This document shows positions 7,649 to 16,475 of a stretch of DNA of 64,000 nt, piece after piece (the first letter of the stretch is position 1; each line of letters starts with the position of its first letter). The stretch lies in the NCBI GenBank assembly GCA_902580115.1, contig CACHJN010000002.1, forward strand, positions 1 to 64,000, written 5' to 3'. The notes below the pieces were generated by a model, which saw only the letters and a list, made by a program, of their open reading frames with translations, had not been told where the DNA came from and searched no databases. A program made the translations under genes and the position numbers. The DNA is from an uncultured Pelagibacteraceae bacterium. GTDB lineage: Bacteria; Pseudomonadota; Alphaproteobacteria; Pelagibacterales; Pelagibacteraceae.

Positions 7649-8875
7649 TTAAATTGTCGCCTCAGATCTCTGAATAGGTCGCTCGTTTATAGGATAATGA
7701 ACAATTGTTGCAAATATTGATAAGGCAATAGCCATGTAGAAAGCATAATCATAGGAACCAAATTGATCATAAAAATATCCTCCCAGATACGCTCCTATGA
7801 AAGCTCCAACTTGGTGACTCAAAAATACAATTCCAAAAAGAGAGCTTAGGTATTTAGTTCCAAATATTTGTGCTACTATCCCATTTGTTGGGGGGACAGT
7901 AGATAACCATAGTAATCCAAAAGAAATTCCAAAAACTATGGACATTATGTTTGATGGTGGTGAAAAAATAAAAATAGCAATCGATATGGCTCTCAAGGCA
8001 TAGAGAATACAAAGTAAACTTTTCTTTCTATATTTAGTCCCTAAATAACCCATACCTAAAGTTCCAATAATATTAAATAATCCTATAAGTGCTAAAATAA
8101 TAGTTGCTGACCAACCTCCCATACCTCTTTCTTGCATATATCCAGGTATATGCGTAGCGATCAAAGTTATTTGGAACCCACAAACAAAAAAGCCTGCATT
8201 AAGTAAAAGATATCCTTTATGAGAAAAAGCTTCTTTTATCGCTTCAAAAAAAGTTTGATCTTTCACGACTGATTGATTTTGATCAATTAACTTTTTTGGA
8301 GAAAATATAAATAACGATACTATTGAACCAAATAGAATAAAATATAAAAAATATTTTAAAGTTTCTTCCCAACCAAATTCTCCTAGGGAATATTTTGTAA
8401 ACAGAGGTGCAATAAAATATCCAACTGATGCCGCAGCAGTAACAAGACCTGAGGCTATTGTTCTTTTCTCATTCGGAAAGTGTTTGCTAACCTCTGAGAC
8501 AGGCACACTTATTGCAGTAGCTCCTAAAGCAATTCCAATTAAAACTCCAAGACTAATTTGAAAATAAATACCTGTGTTGGGCCCGGAATAAAGCATAAAT
8601 ATACCAGCTCCGAAAATTAGAAAACCAATGAAAACTGCTTTATTTCCTCCAAACCTATCTGCAACCAATCCAAACAAAGGAGAAAACATTCCCCAAAAAA
8701 TCATTTGAATACCAATTGCTAGACCAAACTCTGTACGTGTACATCCTAATCCTTCTTCAAAAGCTTGAAAGAAAAGACCAAAAGTCTGTCTAAGACCCAT
8801 AGAAATCATTATCACTACACAAGCAGAAATGAGCACAATAAGTGTTAATCTATTATTTATGAATTTTTCTGACAT
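7649..8875 (-). CDS. Major facilitator superfamily transporter
   Basis: A 408-residue, 12-helix MFS permease. The loop 2-3 signature appears as GLVADRFGGNKA near residues 64-75, and a second related loop as GYLGTKYRKKS in the second half. The N-terminal segment MGLRQTFGLFFQAF recalls the oxalate/formate-antiporter or monocarboxylate type (OFA/MCT), which suggests a carboxylate substrate, but this is not certain. The gene starts one base after the metC stop, so the two are probably co-transcribed and the permease may carry a metC-related compound. Confidence 0.85.
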   Translation of the reverse strand: MSEKFINNRLTLIVLISACVVIMISMGLRQTFGLFFQAFEEGLGCTRTEFGLAIGIQMIFWGMFSPLFGLVADRFGGNKAVFIGFLIFGAGIFMLYSGPNTGIYFQISLGVLIGIALGATAISVPVSEVSKHFPNEKRTIASGLVTAAASVGYFIAPLFTKYSLGEFGWEETLKYFLYFILFGSIVSLFIFSPKKLIDQNQSVVKDQTFFEAIKEAFSHKGYLLLNAGFFVCGFQITLIATHIPGYMQERGMGGWSATIILALIGLFNIIGTLGMGYLGTKYRKKSLLCILYALRAISIAIFIFSPPSNIMSIVFGISFGLLWLSTVPPTNGIVAQIFGTKYLSSLFGIVFLSHQVGAFIGAYLGGYFYDQFGSYDYAFYMAIALSIFATIVHYPINERPIQRSEATI

Positions 8876-8876
8876 A

Positions 8877-10052
8877 TTACTTGATGTGTTTCATTGCATT
8901 TTTTAAATCATTAATAAGATCTTTGGGGTCTTCTAAACCTATGTGAAGCCTTACAATGTGCTCATCTTTTTTTAAATTTAAATAGTTTCTATAACCTCTC
9001 TCAACAATTTCTTGATGTAATGCCAAACTTTCAAACCCTCCCCAACTATATCCATATCCAAAAAGCTTAAGAGAATTTACAAATTTTTTAATAGAATTTT
9101 TATTTTTTGATTTTATTCTTAGACCCATTAATCCTGAAGCACCTTTAAAATATCTTTTCCACATTCTAAAATTAAAAGAGTCTTTTTTGTAAGGGTAAAG
9201 CAATGTGATTTTCTTATTTTTCGATAGAAAGGCTGCAACTTTTTTTGCGTTAGCTTGGTGTTTTTCTAGTCTAATGTCTAAAGTCCGCAAACCTCTCAAA
9301 ATTAAGTATGCATCATCTGGGCTCAATCTAAGGCCTGTAATTTTATTAGTTTTTTCTACAAGCTTAAAAACTTTTTTATTAACTGCTAAACTTCCACCCA
9401 TTACATCTGAATGGCCAGAATAATATTTTGTCGCTGAAACAATTGACATATCAAATCCTAATTTAATTGGTTTTAAAAAATATGGAGTTGCCCAAGTGTT
9501 GTCAATTGCCGTAAATATTTTTTTTCTTTTTGCAATTTTAATAATTTTTGACAAATCTTGAAATTCAAAAGTATTACTGCCTGGACACTCTACAAAAATA
9601 AGTTTTGTTTTATTAGATATATTTCGTGAAATTGTTTTTAAATCGTGAGGATTATAAAATTTAGTTTTTATTTTAAAATCTTTTAAAAATGTTTCTGTGA
9701 AAAGGCGAGTCGGAAAGTAAACTGGATCTGCTACTAAAATTTCATCTCCTGGACGTACAACGCTAAAGATAGCTAAAAAGACTGATCCAAAGCCAGTTGG
9801 TGTTAAAAAAGTATGATAACTTTCCTCTAATTCAGATAAAATTTTTTGTAAAATATGTGTTGTTGAAGTCCCCTGTCTTCCATAATCAAAATGGCCTCCT
9901 CTGGGGTTTTTCTTATATTTTTTTTGCATCTTTCGAATATCTTGTAAAGATTTAAAAATTATTGTAGACGCTCGAACTACTGGAGGATTGACTGACTGAT
10001 TGTGGAAATCTTTAGCAGTATGTTTCAAAAACGTGTTTATAGACTTTTTCAT
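8877..10052 (-). CDS. metC: Cystathionine beta-lyase (trans-sulfuration family PLP enzyme)
   Basis: A 391-residue Cys/Met-metabolism PLP enzyme. The PLP lysine lies in VSATKYYSGHSDVMGG near residues 205-220, and the fold-type I segments AIDNTWATPYF and RGLRTLDIRLEKH are present. These fit MetC, which cleaves cystathionine to homocysteine, pyruvate and ammonia. MetC-like carbon-sulfur lyases can also act on other thioethers. The gene is upstream of the MFS permease and diverges from the 27-residue peptide gene across 65 bp. Confidence 0.85.
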   Translation of the reverse strand: MKKSINTFLKHTAKDFHNQSVNPPVVRASTIIFKSLQDIRKMQKKYKKNPRGGHFDYGRQGTSTTHILQKILSELEESYHTFLTPTGFGSVFLAIFSVVRPGDEILVADPVYFPTRLFTETFLKDFKIKTKFYNPHDLKTISRNISNKTKLIFVECPGSNTFEFQDLSKIIKIAKRKKIFTAIDNTWATPYFLKPIKLGFDMSIVSATKYYSGHSDVMGGSLAVNKKVFKLVEKTNKITGLRLSPDDAYLILRGLRTLDIRLEKHQANAKKVAAFLSKNKKITLLYPYKKDSFNFRMWKRYFKGASGLMGLRIKSKNKNSIKKFVNSLKLFGYGYSWGGFESLALHQEIVERGYRNYLNLKKDEHIVRLHIGLEDPKDLINDLKNAMKHIK

Positions 10053-10103
10053 AAAAAGAGTATAAGTGAAGTTTATATAAGTTTATTTGATTTAGATATA
10101 AAA

Positions 10104-10110
10104 AAGGAGG
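10104..10110 (+). promoter_or_regulatory. Strong Shine-Dalgarno for the 27-residue peptide
   Basis: AAGGAGG lies 7 bp before the ATG at 10118. Such a complete ribosome-binding site is rare in this window and is the main support that the tiny downstream gene is translated at high level. Confidence 0.8.
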
Positions 10111-10117
10111 CAAAAAT

Positions 10118-10201
10118 ATGGGTTACCCAAAAAAACACAGAGGTAGACGTAAAATAGGATCCAAAAAAAGAAGAGCAAGAAAAAGAAATAAACGTAAATA
10201 A
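10118..10201 (+). CDS. 27-residue highly basic peptide
   Basis: The peptide starts MGYPKKHRGRRKIGSKKRR and ends KRNKRK. More than half of its residues are Lys or Arg and none is acidic. It has a near-perfect Shine-Dalgarno and its own start and stop. The composition is like the smallest ribosomal proteins (bTHX, or the bS22/mS38 COX24-type tail), and an rRNA-binding role is the best guess, but I cannot match it to a named family. The following membrane gene starts 11 bp later, so they probably share a transcript. Confidence 0.75.
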   Translation: MGYPKKHRGRRKIGSKKRRARKRNKRK

Positions 10202-10212
10202 ACTAAATTAAT

Positions 10213-10917
10213 ATGTCTGAAACAACTCAAATCCGTAAACTGAGTTTATGGATATTTTTTTTGCCATTAATTGCAATTAATACCTGTCTATTTATTTCAG
10301 TTAATTATCATCTTTTTGAAAACACAATTTTTCAAGTTAATCAAATTGGTAGATCTGGGTTTACAATTCCCTATCTTGATGGCAGTGTTTCTATTAGTAG
10401 AGCGTCAAGAACTTTTCCGCAATATTTAATTTTTAAACCCTCTATGATAATCACTGGACTTCTTTTATTTTATTATTGGAATTTCAACAATAATTTAATT
10501 TGTAAATTGAGAAACACACAGAATTTTAAATATAAATTTCGCTTGTTTGGTATTTTATCAGCTATATTTTTAATTATTCACTCAATCTTTTTGGGAGTTA
10601 AATTTGATATCCAGCTTTACAAATTATTTAGAAGAGTTGTTTTGCTATTATTTATTATATTTGAATTAATAGCTCAAGGAATACTAGTTTATTACTTGTA
10701 TAATATTAAAAATAGAATTTCAGAAATCACAAATAAAAAAGTTTTAATAATTAAAATATGTTTGGTTTCAATTTTAGTGATAGTAGCTTTCGCAAGTCTG
10801 CCGATATTAGTTACAAAGGGAAACACACATTTTAAACATGCTCTTGAATGGAACTATTTCGTAGGTGTGATAACTTTTTACTTGCTGACTTTTTTCTTTT
10901 GGAAAAGAACCACATAA
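10213..10917 (+). CDS. Multi-pass membrane protein, possibly Frag1/DRAM-like
   Basis: A 234-residue protein with about six hydrophobic helices (around residues 10-30, 75-90, 110-130, 140-165, 175-200 and 210-230). The first extracytoplasmic loop contains SISRASRTFPQYLIF and the last one HFKHALEWNYFVG, a layout reminiscent of the Frag1/DRAM/Sfk1 family. That match is weak. No enzymatic motif is evident. It is downstream of the basic peptide gene, and its stop codon overlaps the base of the hairpin that ends the ncRNA candidate on the other strand. Confidence 0.7.
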   Translation: MSETTQIRKLSLWIFFLPLIAINTCLFISVNYHLFENTIFQVNQIGRSGFTIPYLDGSVSISRASRTFPQYLIFKPSMIITGLLLFYYWNFNNNLICKLRNTQNFKYKFRLFGILSAIFLIIHSIFLGVKFDIQLYKLFRRVVLLLFIIFELIAQGILVYYLYNIKNRISEITNKKVLIIKICLVSILVIVAFASLPILVTKGNTHFKHALEWNYFVGVITFYLLTFFFWKRTT

Positions 10918-11092
10918 ATTTCTAGGCTTTCGCCCAGAAATTTAGTAGTTTTGGTTCGTCGTTGTAGGCGCTACCGCCGAACCCACCCGATCAACCATTT
11001 TAGCGCTACTCAGTTGACCTTTCTGCCCTTTAAGCTTGAACCTCTCGGTTTTTCCTTAATTGGCCAGTTAAGAGTTGCCTCTTAATTAATCT
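10916..11092 (-). ncRNA. Candidate structured non-coding RNA
   Basis: This non-coding stretch is less A+T-rich than its surroundings and folds well as reverse-strand RNA. Paired elements: TTAAGAG/CTCTTAA (11085-11068) with a GCAA loop; AACC/GGTT (11050-11039) with a GAGA loop; a six-pair GTCAAC/GTTGAT stem (about 11018 with 10990); GGTTCG/CGAACC (10983-10953) with an inner GCG/CGC hairpin; and a final 11-pair hairpin (10943-10916) with a GAAA loop. Three GNRA loops all on one strand fix the orientation. A TATGAT-like -10 at 11104-11099 would start the RNA near 11092. I cannot assign it to 6S, tmRNA, SRP or RNase P. Confidence 0.6.
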
Positions 11093-11154
11093 CATTAAAT
11101 CATATTAAAAAAATTAATGTATCACTTATTAGTTGTTTGATTTTTACTTGTGGA

Positions 11155-12285
11155 TTAGGTGGATAAATTTTTATTAAAAGTCTTGTCTATCCAACCACCT
11201 CCAAGCACCTTATCCCCAGTCCTATCATTTAAATAGAATACACATGCTTGACCCGGGGAAATACCGCTTTCTCCATCTAAAATATTTACTTCTGCTTTGT
11301 TTGAATTAAATTTAACCTTCGCTCTAAGTAATTTTCCAGTAGATCTAACTTTAATTTTTATTTCATTTTGAAAATCATCAATATTTCCCAAAATATTCAA
11401 TTCTCTCAAAATTATTCTATTAATTTTTAAAGCCTCTTTAGGACCAACAATTATTGTGTTGTTATCATTGTTTATTTTAACCACATAAAGAGGATCCTTT
11501 TCAGCAATTTTGATACCTCTTCTTTGTCCTATAGTGTAATTTATTATGCCATCATGTTGACCAATCACATTGCCTTTAATATCAATTATTTTTCCCGATT
11601 TAAAAGACTCAGGTCTAAATTTTTTTATGACTGAACTATAATCTCCATTAGGGACGAAGCAGATATCTTGACTATCAGGCTTTTCGGATACATTGAGATT
11701 AAGTTTTTTAGCAATGTTTCTAGTTTGTGTTTTTTCAATATCTCCTAAAGGAAATCTCAAAAAATCAAGTTGTTCTTGTGTTGTGCTAAATAAAAAATAA
11801 CTTTGATCTCTTGAAAAATCTTTAGCCCTATACATGCTACTTTTTCCGTTTGTTTGTATTCTTTTAATATAATGTCCTGTGACCAAAACATCAGCTTTAA
11901 GATTTTTTGAATATTGAAATAAGTCTCTAAATTTTACAGTTTGATTACACTGAACACAAGGTATGGGTGTTTCTCCAGAAGAGTAACTATCTATAAAATT
12001 GTCTATAACCTCTTTTTTAAATTTTTTTTGATAATATAAGATTTCGTGATTTATATTTAATTGTTCGGAAACTCGTTTTGCATCTAGAATATCTTGACCA
12101 GCACAACATTGTCTTCCTTCTTTAGATGACTTTGCATCATCGTATAATTTTAAAGTAATTCCAGTTACATCATATCCTTCCTCTTTCATCAAACCTGCTG
12201 CCACTGAAGAGTCTACTCCACCAGACATTGCTATAACAACTTTGGTTTTTTTTTTGGGTTTATTTATTCCTAGTGAATTGATCAT
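11155..12285 (-). CDS. mnmA: tRNA-uridine 2-sulfurtransferase MnmA
   Basis: A 376-residue enzyme that installs the 2-thio group on U34 of Lys/Glu/Gln tRNAs. The PP-loop [13 protein letters not shown] is at residues 19-31. The two catalytic cysteines are in [13 protein letters not shown] (about 108-120) and [13 protein letters not shown] (about 205-217), and GHYIKR and YTIGQRRG motifs are present. Full length for the family. The ncRNA candidate starts about 60 bp downstream on the same strand. Confidence 0.95.
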   Translation of the reverse strand: MINSLGINKPKKKTKVVIAMSGGVDSSVAAGLMKEEGYDVTGITLKLYDDAKSSKEGRQCCAGQDILDAKRVSEQLNINHEILYYQKKFKKEVIDNFIDSYSSGETPIPCVQCNQTVKFRDLFQYSKNLKADVLVTGHYIKRIQTNGKSSMYRAKDFSRDQSYFLFSTTQEQLDFLRFPLGDIEKTQTRNIAKKLNLNVSEKPDSQDICFVPNGDYSSVIKKFRPESFKSGKIIDIKGNVIGQHDGIINYTIGQRRGIKIAEKDPLYVVKINNDNNTIIVGPKEALKINRIILRELNILGNIDDFQNEIKIKVRSTGKLLRAKVKFNSNKAEVNILDGESGISPGQACVFYLNDRTGDKVLGGGWIDKTFNKNLST

Positions 12286-12322
12286 ATAAGGTATATATTA
12301 TATATATTATTCATTTTCCATA

Positions 12323-12493
12323 ATGCAATTTGATCTTGAACCAGGCGATTTTGTAATAAACCCAAAGAATAAAGAGTGGGGAATTGGGCAAATTCAATCA
12401 GTAATAAAAAATAAAATAACTGTAAATTTTGAGAATAGTGGTAAAAAAGTAATAGACGCTAATCATGTAAATTTAGAAAAGGTCAAAAATTAA
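12323..12493 (+). CDS. DUF3553 family small protein
   Basis: A 56-residue protein beginning MQFDLEPGDFVINP, with KEWGIGQIQSVI and KITVNFENSGKKVIDA, which matches the DUF3553 pattern (PGD-V-P, EWG-GQVQS, TVNFE-GKK-I). The fold resembles the small Tudor/CarD-like domain at the end of UvrD-type helicases, so nucleic acid or polymerase contact is possible, but function is unknown. Its stop is immediately followed by the cysQ ATG (TAAATG), so the two genes are coupled. Confidence 0.85.
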   Translation: MQFDLEPGDFVINPKNKEWGIGQIQSVIKNKITVNFENSGKKVIDANHVNLEKVKN

Positions 12494-13270
12494 ATGAAAA
12501 TTGATTTAAAAAAGATTACAAAAGAACTTATCCCTGTTTTTGATCATGCAGGTTTGGAGTCAATAAGATTGTTTGAAAAAGGGTTAAAAATAGAAATTAA
12601 AGAAGATGGATCTCCAGTTAGTAATGGCGATTTAAAAGTTAATGAGTTAATTTGTAAAAAAATAAAAGAGCTTACACCTGATATATCAATAATTTCTGAG
12701 GAAACTGTAAATTTAAGAGAAAAAAATAAAAATTCAATTTTTTGGCTGATTGATCCAATTGATGGTACAAAAGAATATATATCAGGTAAAGACGAATATA
12801 CCTTAAATGCTGCTCTTGTGATTAATAAAAAGCCTATAATAGGTTTAGTAGGCGTCCCTAAAAAAAAGCAGTTATTTTACTCTTATGGTATTAATAAAAG
12901 TTTTGTAAAACAAAATAATGAAGAAAAAAAAATTAATTGTGTGAGAAAAAAAGGTAGAAAAGACATCGTTGCACTTTCAAGTACAAATAAGCCTTCTAAA
13001 ATTATTATGAATAAATTGAATGATTTTAAAGTTTCTTCAATTACAAAAGTTGCAAGTTCATATAAATTTTGTCTCATAGCTGATGGAACTTTTGATATAT
13101 ATGCTGCAAGTGAGAGAGCAAATGAATGGGATTATGCTGCGGGTCATGCTGTTGCTGAGAATGCTGGTGCTATCATAACCACATTGGATAATCAGCCTTT
13201 TTTATATGGAAAAGAAGATTATAAAAATCAAAGTTTATTGATGTTAAGATCCAAAAACTTAAATGATTAA
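12494..13270 (+). CDS. cysQ: 3'(2'),5'-bisphosphate nucleotidase
   Basis: A 258-residue inositol-monophosphatase-family enzyme. The metal-binding motif DPIDGTKEYISG is near residues 88-99, the upstream EE pair is in IISEETVNLRE (about 64-74), and the second metal motif EWDYAAGHAVAENAG is near 208-222. The TKEYISG form and length point to CysQ, which recycles pAp/pApS to AMP. In a cell handling APS this would also protect the nucleotide pool. A general IMPase is the alternative; a second family member (HisN type) is at 30693. Confidence 0.82.
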   Translation: MKIDLKKITKELIPVFDHAGLESIRLFEKGLKIEIKEDGSPVSNGDLKVNELICKKIKELTPDISIISEETVNLREKNKNSIFWLIDPIDGTKEYISGKDEYTLNAALVINKKPIIGLVGVPKKKQLFYSYGINKSFVKQNNEEKKINCVRKKGRKDIVALSSTNKPSKIIMNKLNDFKVSSITKVASSYKFCLIADGTFDIYAASERANEWDYAAGHAVAENAGAIITTLDNQPFLYGKEDYKNQSLLMLRSKNLND

Positions 13271-13400
13271 GACAATTTTAATAATAATAATATCTGTAGC
13301 AATATTTGGTCTAATAGTTTTTGTTTTAGTAAGAAACGCACTAAAAAGAAAAATTGATCAATTAGTGGATGAAGAAAACAAATCAGATAATTTTGATTAG
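13263..13400 (+). CDS. 45-residue single-pass membrane peptide
   Basis: It starts inside the last codons of cysQ (8 bp overlap, ATGATTAA) and encodes MIKTILIIIISVAIFGLI, then a basic stretch RNALKRK and an acidic tail (DEENKSDNF). This is one membrane helix with a short charged cytoplasmic tail. No family is recognised. The overlap and continued open frame to a TAG at 13398-13400 support a real, translationally coupled gene. It converges with recX, overlapping its end by 18 bp. Confidence 0.6.
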   Translation: MIKTILIIIISVAIFGLIVFVLVRNALKRKIDQLVDEENKSDNFD

Positions 13401-13946
13401 TTTTTGAAATTCTTCTTGTTCTAAATTAAGCACTCTTTTAGATAGATCATAGTCAAATCCAGCTCGAGCAAGAACCCCCATATCTTTCTTATAAAATAGT
13501 TCTCTATTTGCATTTGGTCTTATTGCTCCTATTCGTCTTCTTTTACATAACTTAAGGGCCGAGACGAAATCTGGCTCTATCTCTTTGTTTTTTATTTTAT
13601 CTATACTTTGTTTAATAAATCTTTGTTCTATTCCTTTCATCCTTAAGGATTGATTAATCTTATTTAATGAATAACCCCTTCTTAATAAAGATCTAGATTT
13701 TGAGTCAGAGTATAATTCATCATTTAAAAATTTATTTTGCTCTAAATTAACTAGCACTTTATCTATTAGATCTGAAATTTCTTTTTTTGATTTTGTACTT
13801 TTAAATTTGATCAAAACTTTTTTCATTAAATATACTTTTAGCTGTTGTTTGGATGGGCTATATTTTTCAATATATGTATAAGCCAAGTCCTTTAAAGAAG
13901 TGCTGAGCTCATCAAAATCTTTTTTATTTGATGTGGGATTCATCAT
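13383..13946 (-). CDS. recX: RecX-family regulatory protein
   Basis: A 187-residue, highly charged helical protein with RecX-type three-helix repeats: YTYIEKYSPSKQQLKVYL, then LEQNKFLNDELYSDSKSRSL with RRGYSLNKINQSLRMKGI, and a third repeat ending the protein. RecX binds RecA filaments and limits recombination and SOS induction. No recA is in the window, which is common for alphaproteobacteria. Identification rests on the repeat pattern and size. Confidence 0.8.
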   Translation of the reverse strand: MMNPTSNKKDFDELSTSLKDLAYTYIEKYSPSKQQLKVYLMKKVLIKFKSTKSKKEISDLIDKVLVNLEQNKFLNDELYSDSKSRSLLRRGYSLNKINQSLRMKGIEQRFIKQSIDKIKNKEIEPDFVSALKLCKRRRIGAIRPNANRELFYKKDMGVLARAGFDYDLSKRVLNLEQEEFQKLIKII

Positions 13947-13969
13947 TCTAATATACTATATTATTTTAA

Positions 13970-14440
13970 ATGATAAATAACTTTGAAGAATATCTAACTT
14001 TAGAAAATATATTCCTTTTTTCTAACTGGGGAGTAATTCCTTTTTGGTTGCTTTTATTATTTTCCCCAAATGGTATTTTTACTCGTTTTTTGGTGCATTC
14101 AATTATAATTCCATTATTGCTCGGAATTGCTTACATATTTATTGTTTATCAAATTTATTTAAACGATAATTTTTTAGATGGATTTGGGCTTTATATGGGT
14201 ATAGAGAATCTTTACGCAATTTTTTCTGATGAAAACTTCCTTCTAATTTTTTGGTTACATTTCCTTTCAATAAGCTTATTTGTAGGTGCGTGGATTGCAC
14301 GAGATTCAACAAGGTATTCTATTCCTAAATTTTTGACTGCGTTATCATTGCTAACAACTTATTTTACTGGTCCACTCGGTATTTTTTTATATTGGATTAT
14401 TAGAATTTTATTCGCTAAAAAAATTTCTTTTCATGAATAA
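13970..14440 (+). CDS. ABA4-like membrane protein
   Basis: A 156-residue protein with four helices. Family-type motifs are clear: IENLYAIFSDENFLLIFWLHFLSI, FVGAWIARDSTR and a TYFTGPLGIFLYWIIR end, as in the ABA4-like (DUF4281) family. In plants ABA4 acts in neoxanthin synthesis; bacterial members are uncharacterised, and a role in carotenoid or membrane function is only suggestive. It overlaps the next gene by 8 bp. Confidence 0.8.
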   Translation: MINNFEEYLTLENIFLFSNWGVIPFWLLLLFSPNGIFTRFLVHSIIIPLLLGIAYIFIVYQIYLNDNFLDGFGLYMGIENLYAIFSDENFLLIFWLHFLSISLFVGAWIARDSTRYSIPKFLTALSLLTTYFTGPLGIFLYWIIRILFAKKISFHE

Positions 14441-15020
14441 ATCTTTTGATTTTTACTTTGATTTTATCAGTCCTTACGCTTTCATTGCACATAATAAAAT
14501 TAAAAGAATTGAAAAAGAATTTTTGTTTAAAATTAATTATCAGCCAATTCTTTTGGGTGGTTTACATAATTTACATGAAATTAAGGCTCCAGCATTTATA
14601 CCATCAAAAGCTAAATTTATGATAAGAGATTGTAAAATGGTTGCCGAAAAAAATAAAATTAATTTTAAGTTTAATTCTTACTTTCCAATAAAAAGTTTAA
14701 ATTTAATGAGAGGTGTATTAGTAGCAGCAGAAGATGGTATAAAAGATGTATATATTGATAAAATATTTAATGCTATTTGGGGTGATGGTCTTAATATGAA
14801 TGATGAAGTTGTAATAGAAAAAGTTTTAAAAAATATAGATATCAACCCAAAAACTTTTGTATTAAGATCACAAAGTCAAAATATAAAAGATCAATTAAGA
14901 TCAAAAACCAATGATGCTTATAGAAAAGGAATTTTTGGAGCGCCAACTTTTATAGTTAAAGATAAAATTTTCTGGGGTCAGGACAGGCTTCACTATGCTA
15001 TTGCGGAAGCAGTAAAATAA
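14433..15020 (+). CDS. 2-hydroxychromene-2-carboxylate isomerase-like (DsbA/kappa-GST fold)
   Basis: A 195-residue thioredoxin-fold protein beginning FYFDFISPYAFIAHNKI. SPYAF marks the HCCA isomerase/kappa glutathione transferase group, with serine in place of the DsbA cysteine. KGIFGAPTFIV near residues 165-175 is the cis-proline region, and FWGQDRL completes the family end. It would use glutathione to isomerise an aromatic-ring metabolite or detoxify an electrophile. The substrate is unknown. It overlaps the ABA4-like gene and converges tail to tail with the rhodanese. Confidence 0.82.
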   Translation: MNKSFDFYFDFISPYAFIAHNKIKRIEKEFLFKINYQPILLGGLHNLHEIKAPAFIPSKAKFMIRDCKMVAEKNKINFKFNSYFPIKSLNLMRGVLVAAEDGIKDVYIDKIFNAIWGDGLNMNDEVVIEKVLKNIDINPKTFVLRSQSQNIKDQLRSKTNDAYRKGIFGAPTFIVKDKIFWGQDRLHYAIAEAVK

Positions 15021-15419
15021 TTATTTTCTCTCTTTGTTTACCACTTCAAGTCCTGCTTTTTTTAAAGCATCAAAACCACCAGATGCATTAGCTACATTTT
15101 TAAACCCCATATCTTTTAAGGCTTTAGTGGCGAGAGCTGATCTGAATCCCAAAGCACAGAACAAAACTATATTTTTCATTTCACCAATTTTTTTTTCTTG
15201 AAAATATGAACTATGTGGATCTAACCAAAACTCCAGCATGCCACGAGGAATATGAATTGAGTTTTTAATAGTCCCCTCTTTCCATAATTCTCTTATATCC
15301 CTAATATCTATTAATGTTATATCTCCTTTTTCACAAGAGGACTTAACTTCTTCTGCACTTAAAACTTTTATTTCTTTGTTTGCTTCATCAACAAGCTCTT
15401 TAGATGATTTTATATTCAT
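15021..15419 (-). CDS. Rhodanese-domain protein
   Basis: A 132-residue single-domain rhodanese. The active-site loop is VLFCALGFRSALA (Cys near residue 92), and the family motif TLIDIRDIREL is near residues 34-44. It would carry a persulfide on the cysteine for sulfur transfer. There is no signal peptide, so it acts in the cytoplasm. Its ATG is 33 bp from the divergent glycosyltransferase-like gene start. Confidence 0.88.
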   Translation of the reverse strand: MNIKSSKELVDEANKEIKVLSAEEVKSSCEKGDITLIDIRDIRELWKEGTIKNSIHIPRGMLEFWLDPHSSYFQEKKIGEMKNIVLFCALGFRSALATKALKDMGFKNVANASGGFDALKKAGLEVVNKERK

Positions 15420-15452
15420 GATAGTAAGATATTAGATTAAGATTAGATTGCA

Positions 15453-16475
15453 ATGAGACAAATAGAAAAAACTTATAAAAAAAGTGTTCTAAAAAAACTC
15501 TTAATTAAAATATGTAGATTGTTAGGCTATGAGCTAATTGACCAAGCAGATATGTCATTTATTACCTCATTAAATAAAGAAAGTGCATCAATAGTAGGTA
15601 AAAAATCGATAACTTTACCCTTAGGAGAAATAAAAATAAAGCGAAAGATACGTAGTTTAGATATTATCTTGAAAACTTGTACATCAGTTAATCTGGTTAC
15701 TCAAAATAAAAAGAGAATATTCGAAGAAAATAAATCAGAATATACATTTAGAACAATAAATTCGCTGCTTAAAAGTTTGAAAAAATCTAAACAGATTACA
15801 AATGATATTAATTTCCAGATTACAATTATAGATACTGGATCTTCAGAAGAGGATAAAGAAATAATGAAAAAAATCTTAGAAAAATCGCAATTTAAGTTTA
15901 GTTTTATAGACCTAGATTTAAGAGATTATTTACAAAGAATTACAATTATTAAAAAAAATAATACTCAAATTGAAAATAATATGAAATCAACAATGGCAAG
16001 TATTATAAAATCTTTTGAAATCTCAAAAAATTCTGATGATTTAGTTTACTTTGTTGAGGATGATTATATACATAATATTGATTGTATTTCTGAAATGCTA
16101 TCGGTATATGAAAAATTTTCAACTATTCTTGAAGATGAAATTTTTATAGTACCAGTTGATTATCCATATTTATATCAAAAAAACAATTCTACTAATATAC
16201 TAATAGGTCAAAAATATCACTGGAGGTCTGTCAAAGAGTCTTTGTTAACATTTTTAACTAGTAAGAAAATGGTAAATAAATACTATAACGAACTTATAAA
16301 AATGGGTGAAGTTGAACATGAACCTTACGAAACAATACTGCACAAAATTTATGACAAAGAAAAATGTTTTTCTCCTATTCCCTCTCTAGCGCTTCATTGT
16401 ACTAACGTAAATTCTGTATTTGGATTATCCCCGACAATAGATTTTAAAAAATTATGGGAAGATAATAAATTATAA
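15453..16475 (+). CDS. Glycosyltransferase-like protein
   Basis: A 340-residue protein with features of a GT-A fold: the segment ITIIDTGSSEEDKEIM near residues 126-141 and the acidic metal-binding cluster YFVEDDYIHN near 204-213. The N-terminal 100 residues are basic and unusual for a simple glycosyltransferase. The donor sugar and acceptor cannot be read from the sequence. It stands alone between divergent rhodanese and convergent amt, with a shared hairpin terminator downstream. Confidence 0.65.
   Translation: MRQIEKTYKKSVLKKLLIKICRLLGYELIDQADMSFITSLNKESASIVGKKSITLPLGEIKIKRKIRSLDIILKTCTSVNLVTQNKKRIFEENKSEYTFRTINSLLKSLKKSKQITNDINFQITIIDTGSSEEDKEIMKKILEKSQFKFSFIDLDLRDYLQRITIIKKNNTQIENNMKSTMASIIKSFEISKNSDDLVYFVEDDYIHNIDCISEMLSVYEKFSTILEDEIFIVPVDYPYLYQKNNSTNILIGQKYHWRSVKESLLTFLTSKKMVNKYYNELIKMGEVEHEPYETILHKIYDKEKCFSPIPSLALHCTNVNSVFGLSPTIDFKKLWEDNKL

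Noticed and set aside
10916-11092. Reading the ncRNA as tmRNA, RNase P RNA, SRP RNA or 6S RNA
   Set aside because: No tag-coding segment with tRNA-like ends, no RNase P core, no SRP GGAAG loop and no long 6S closing stem could be found.
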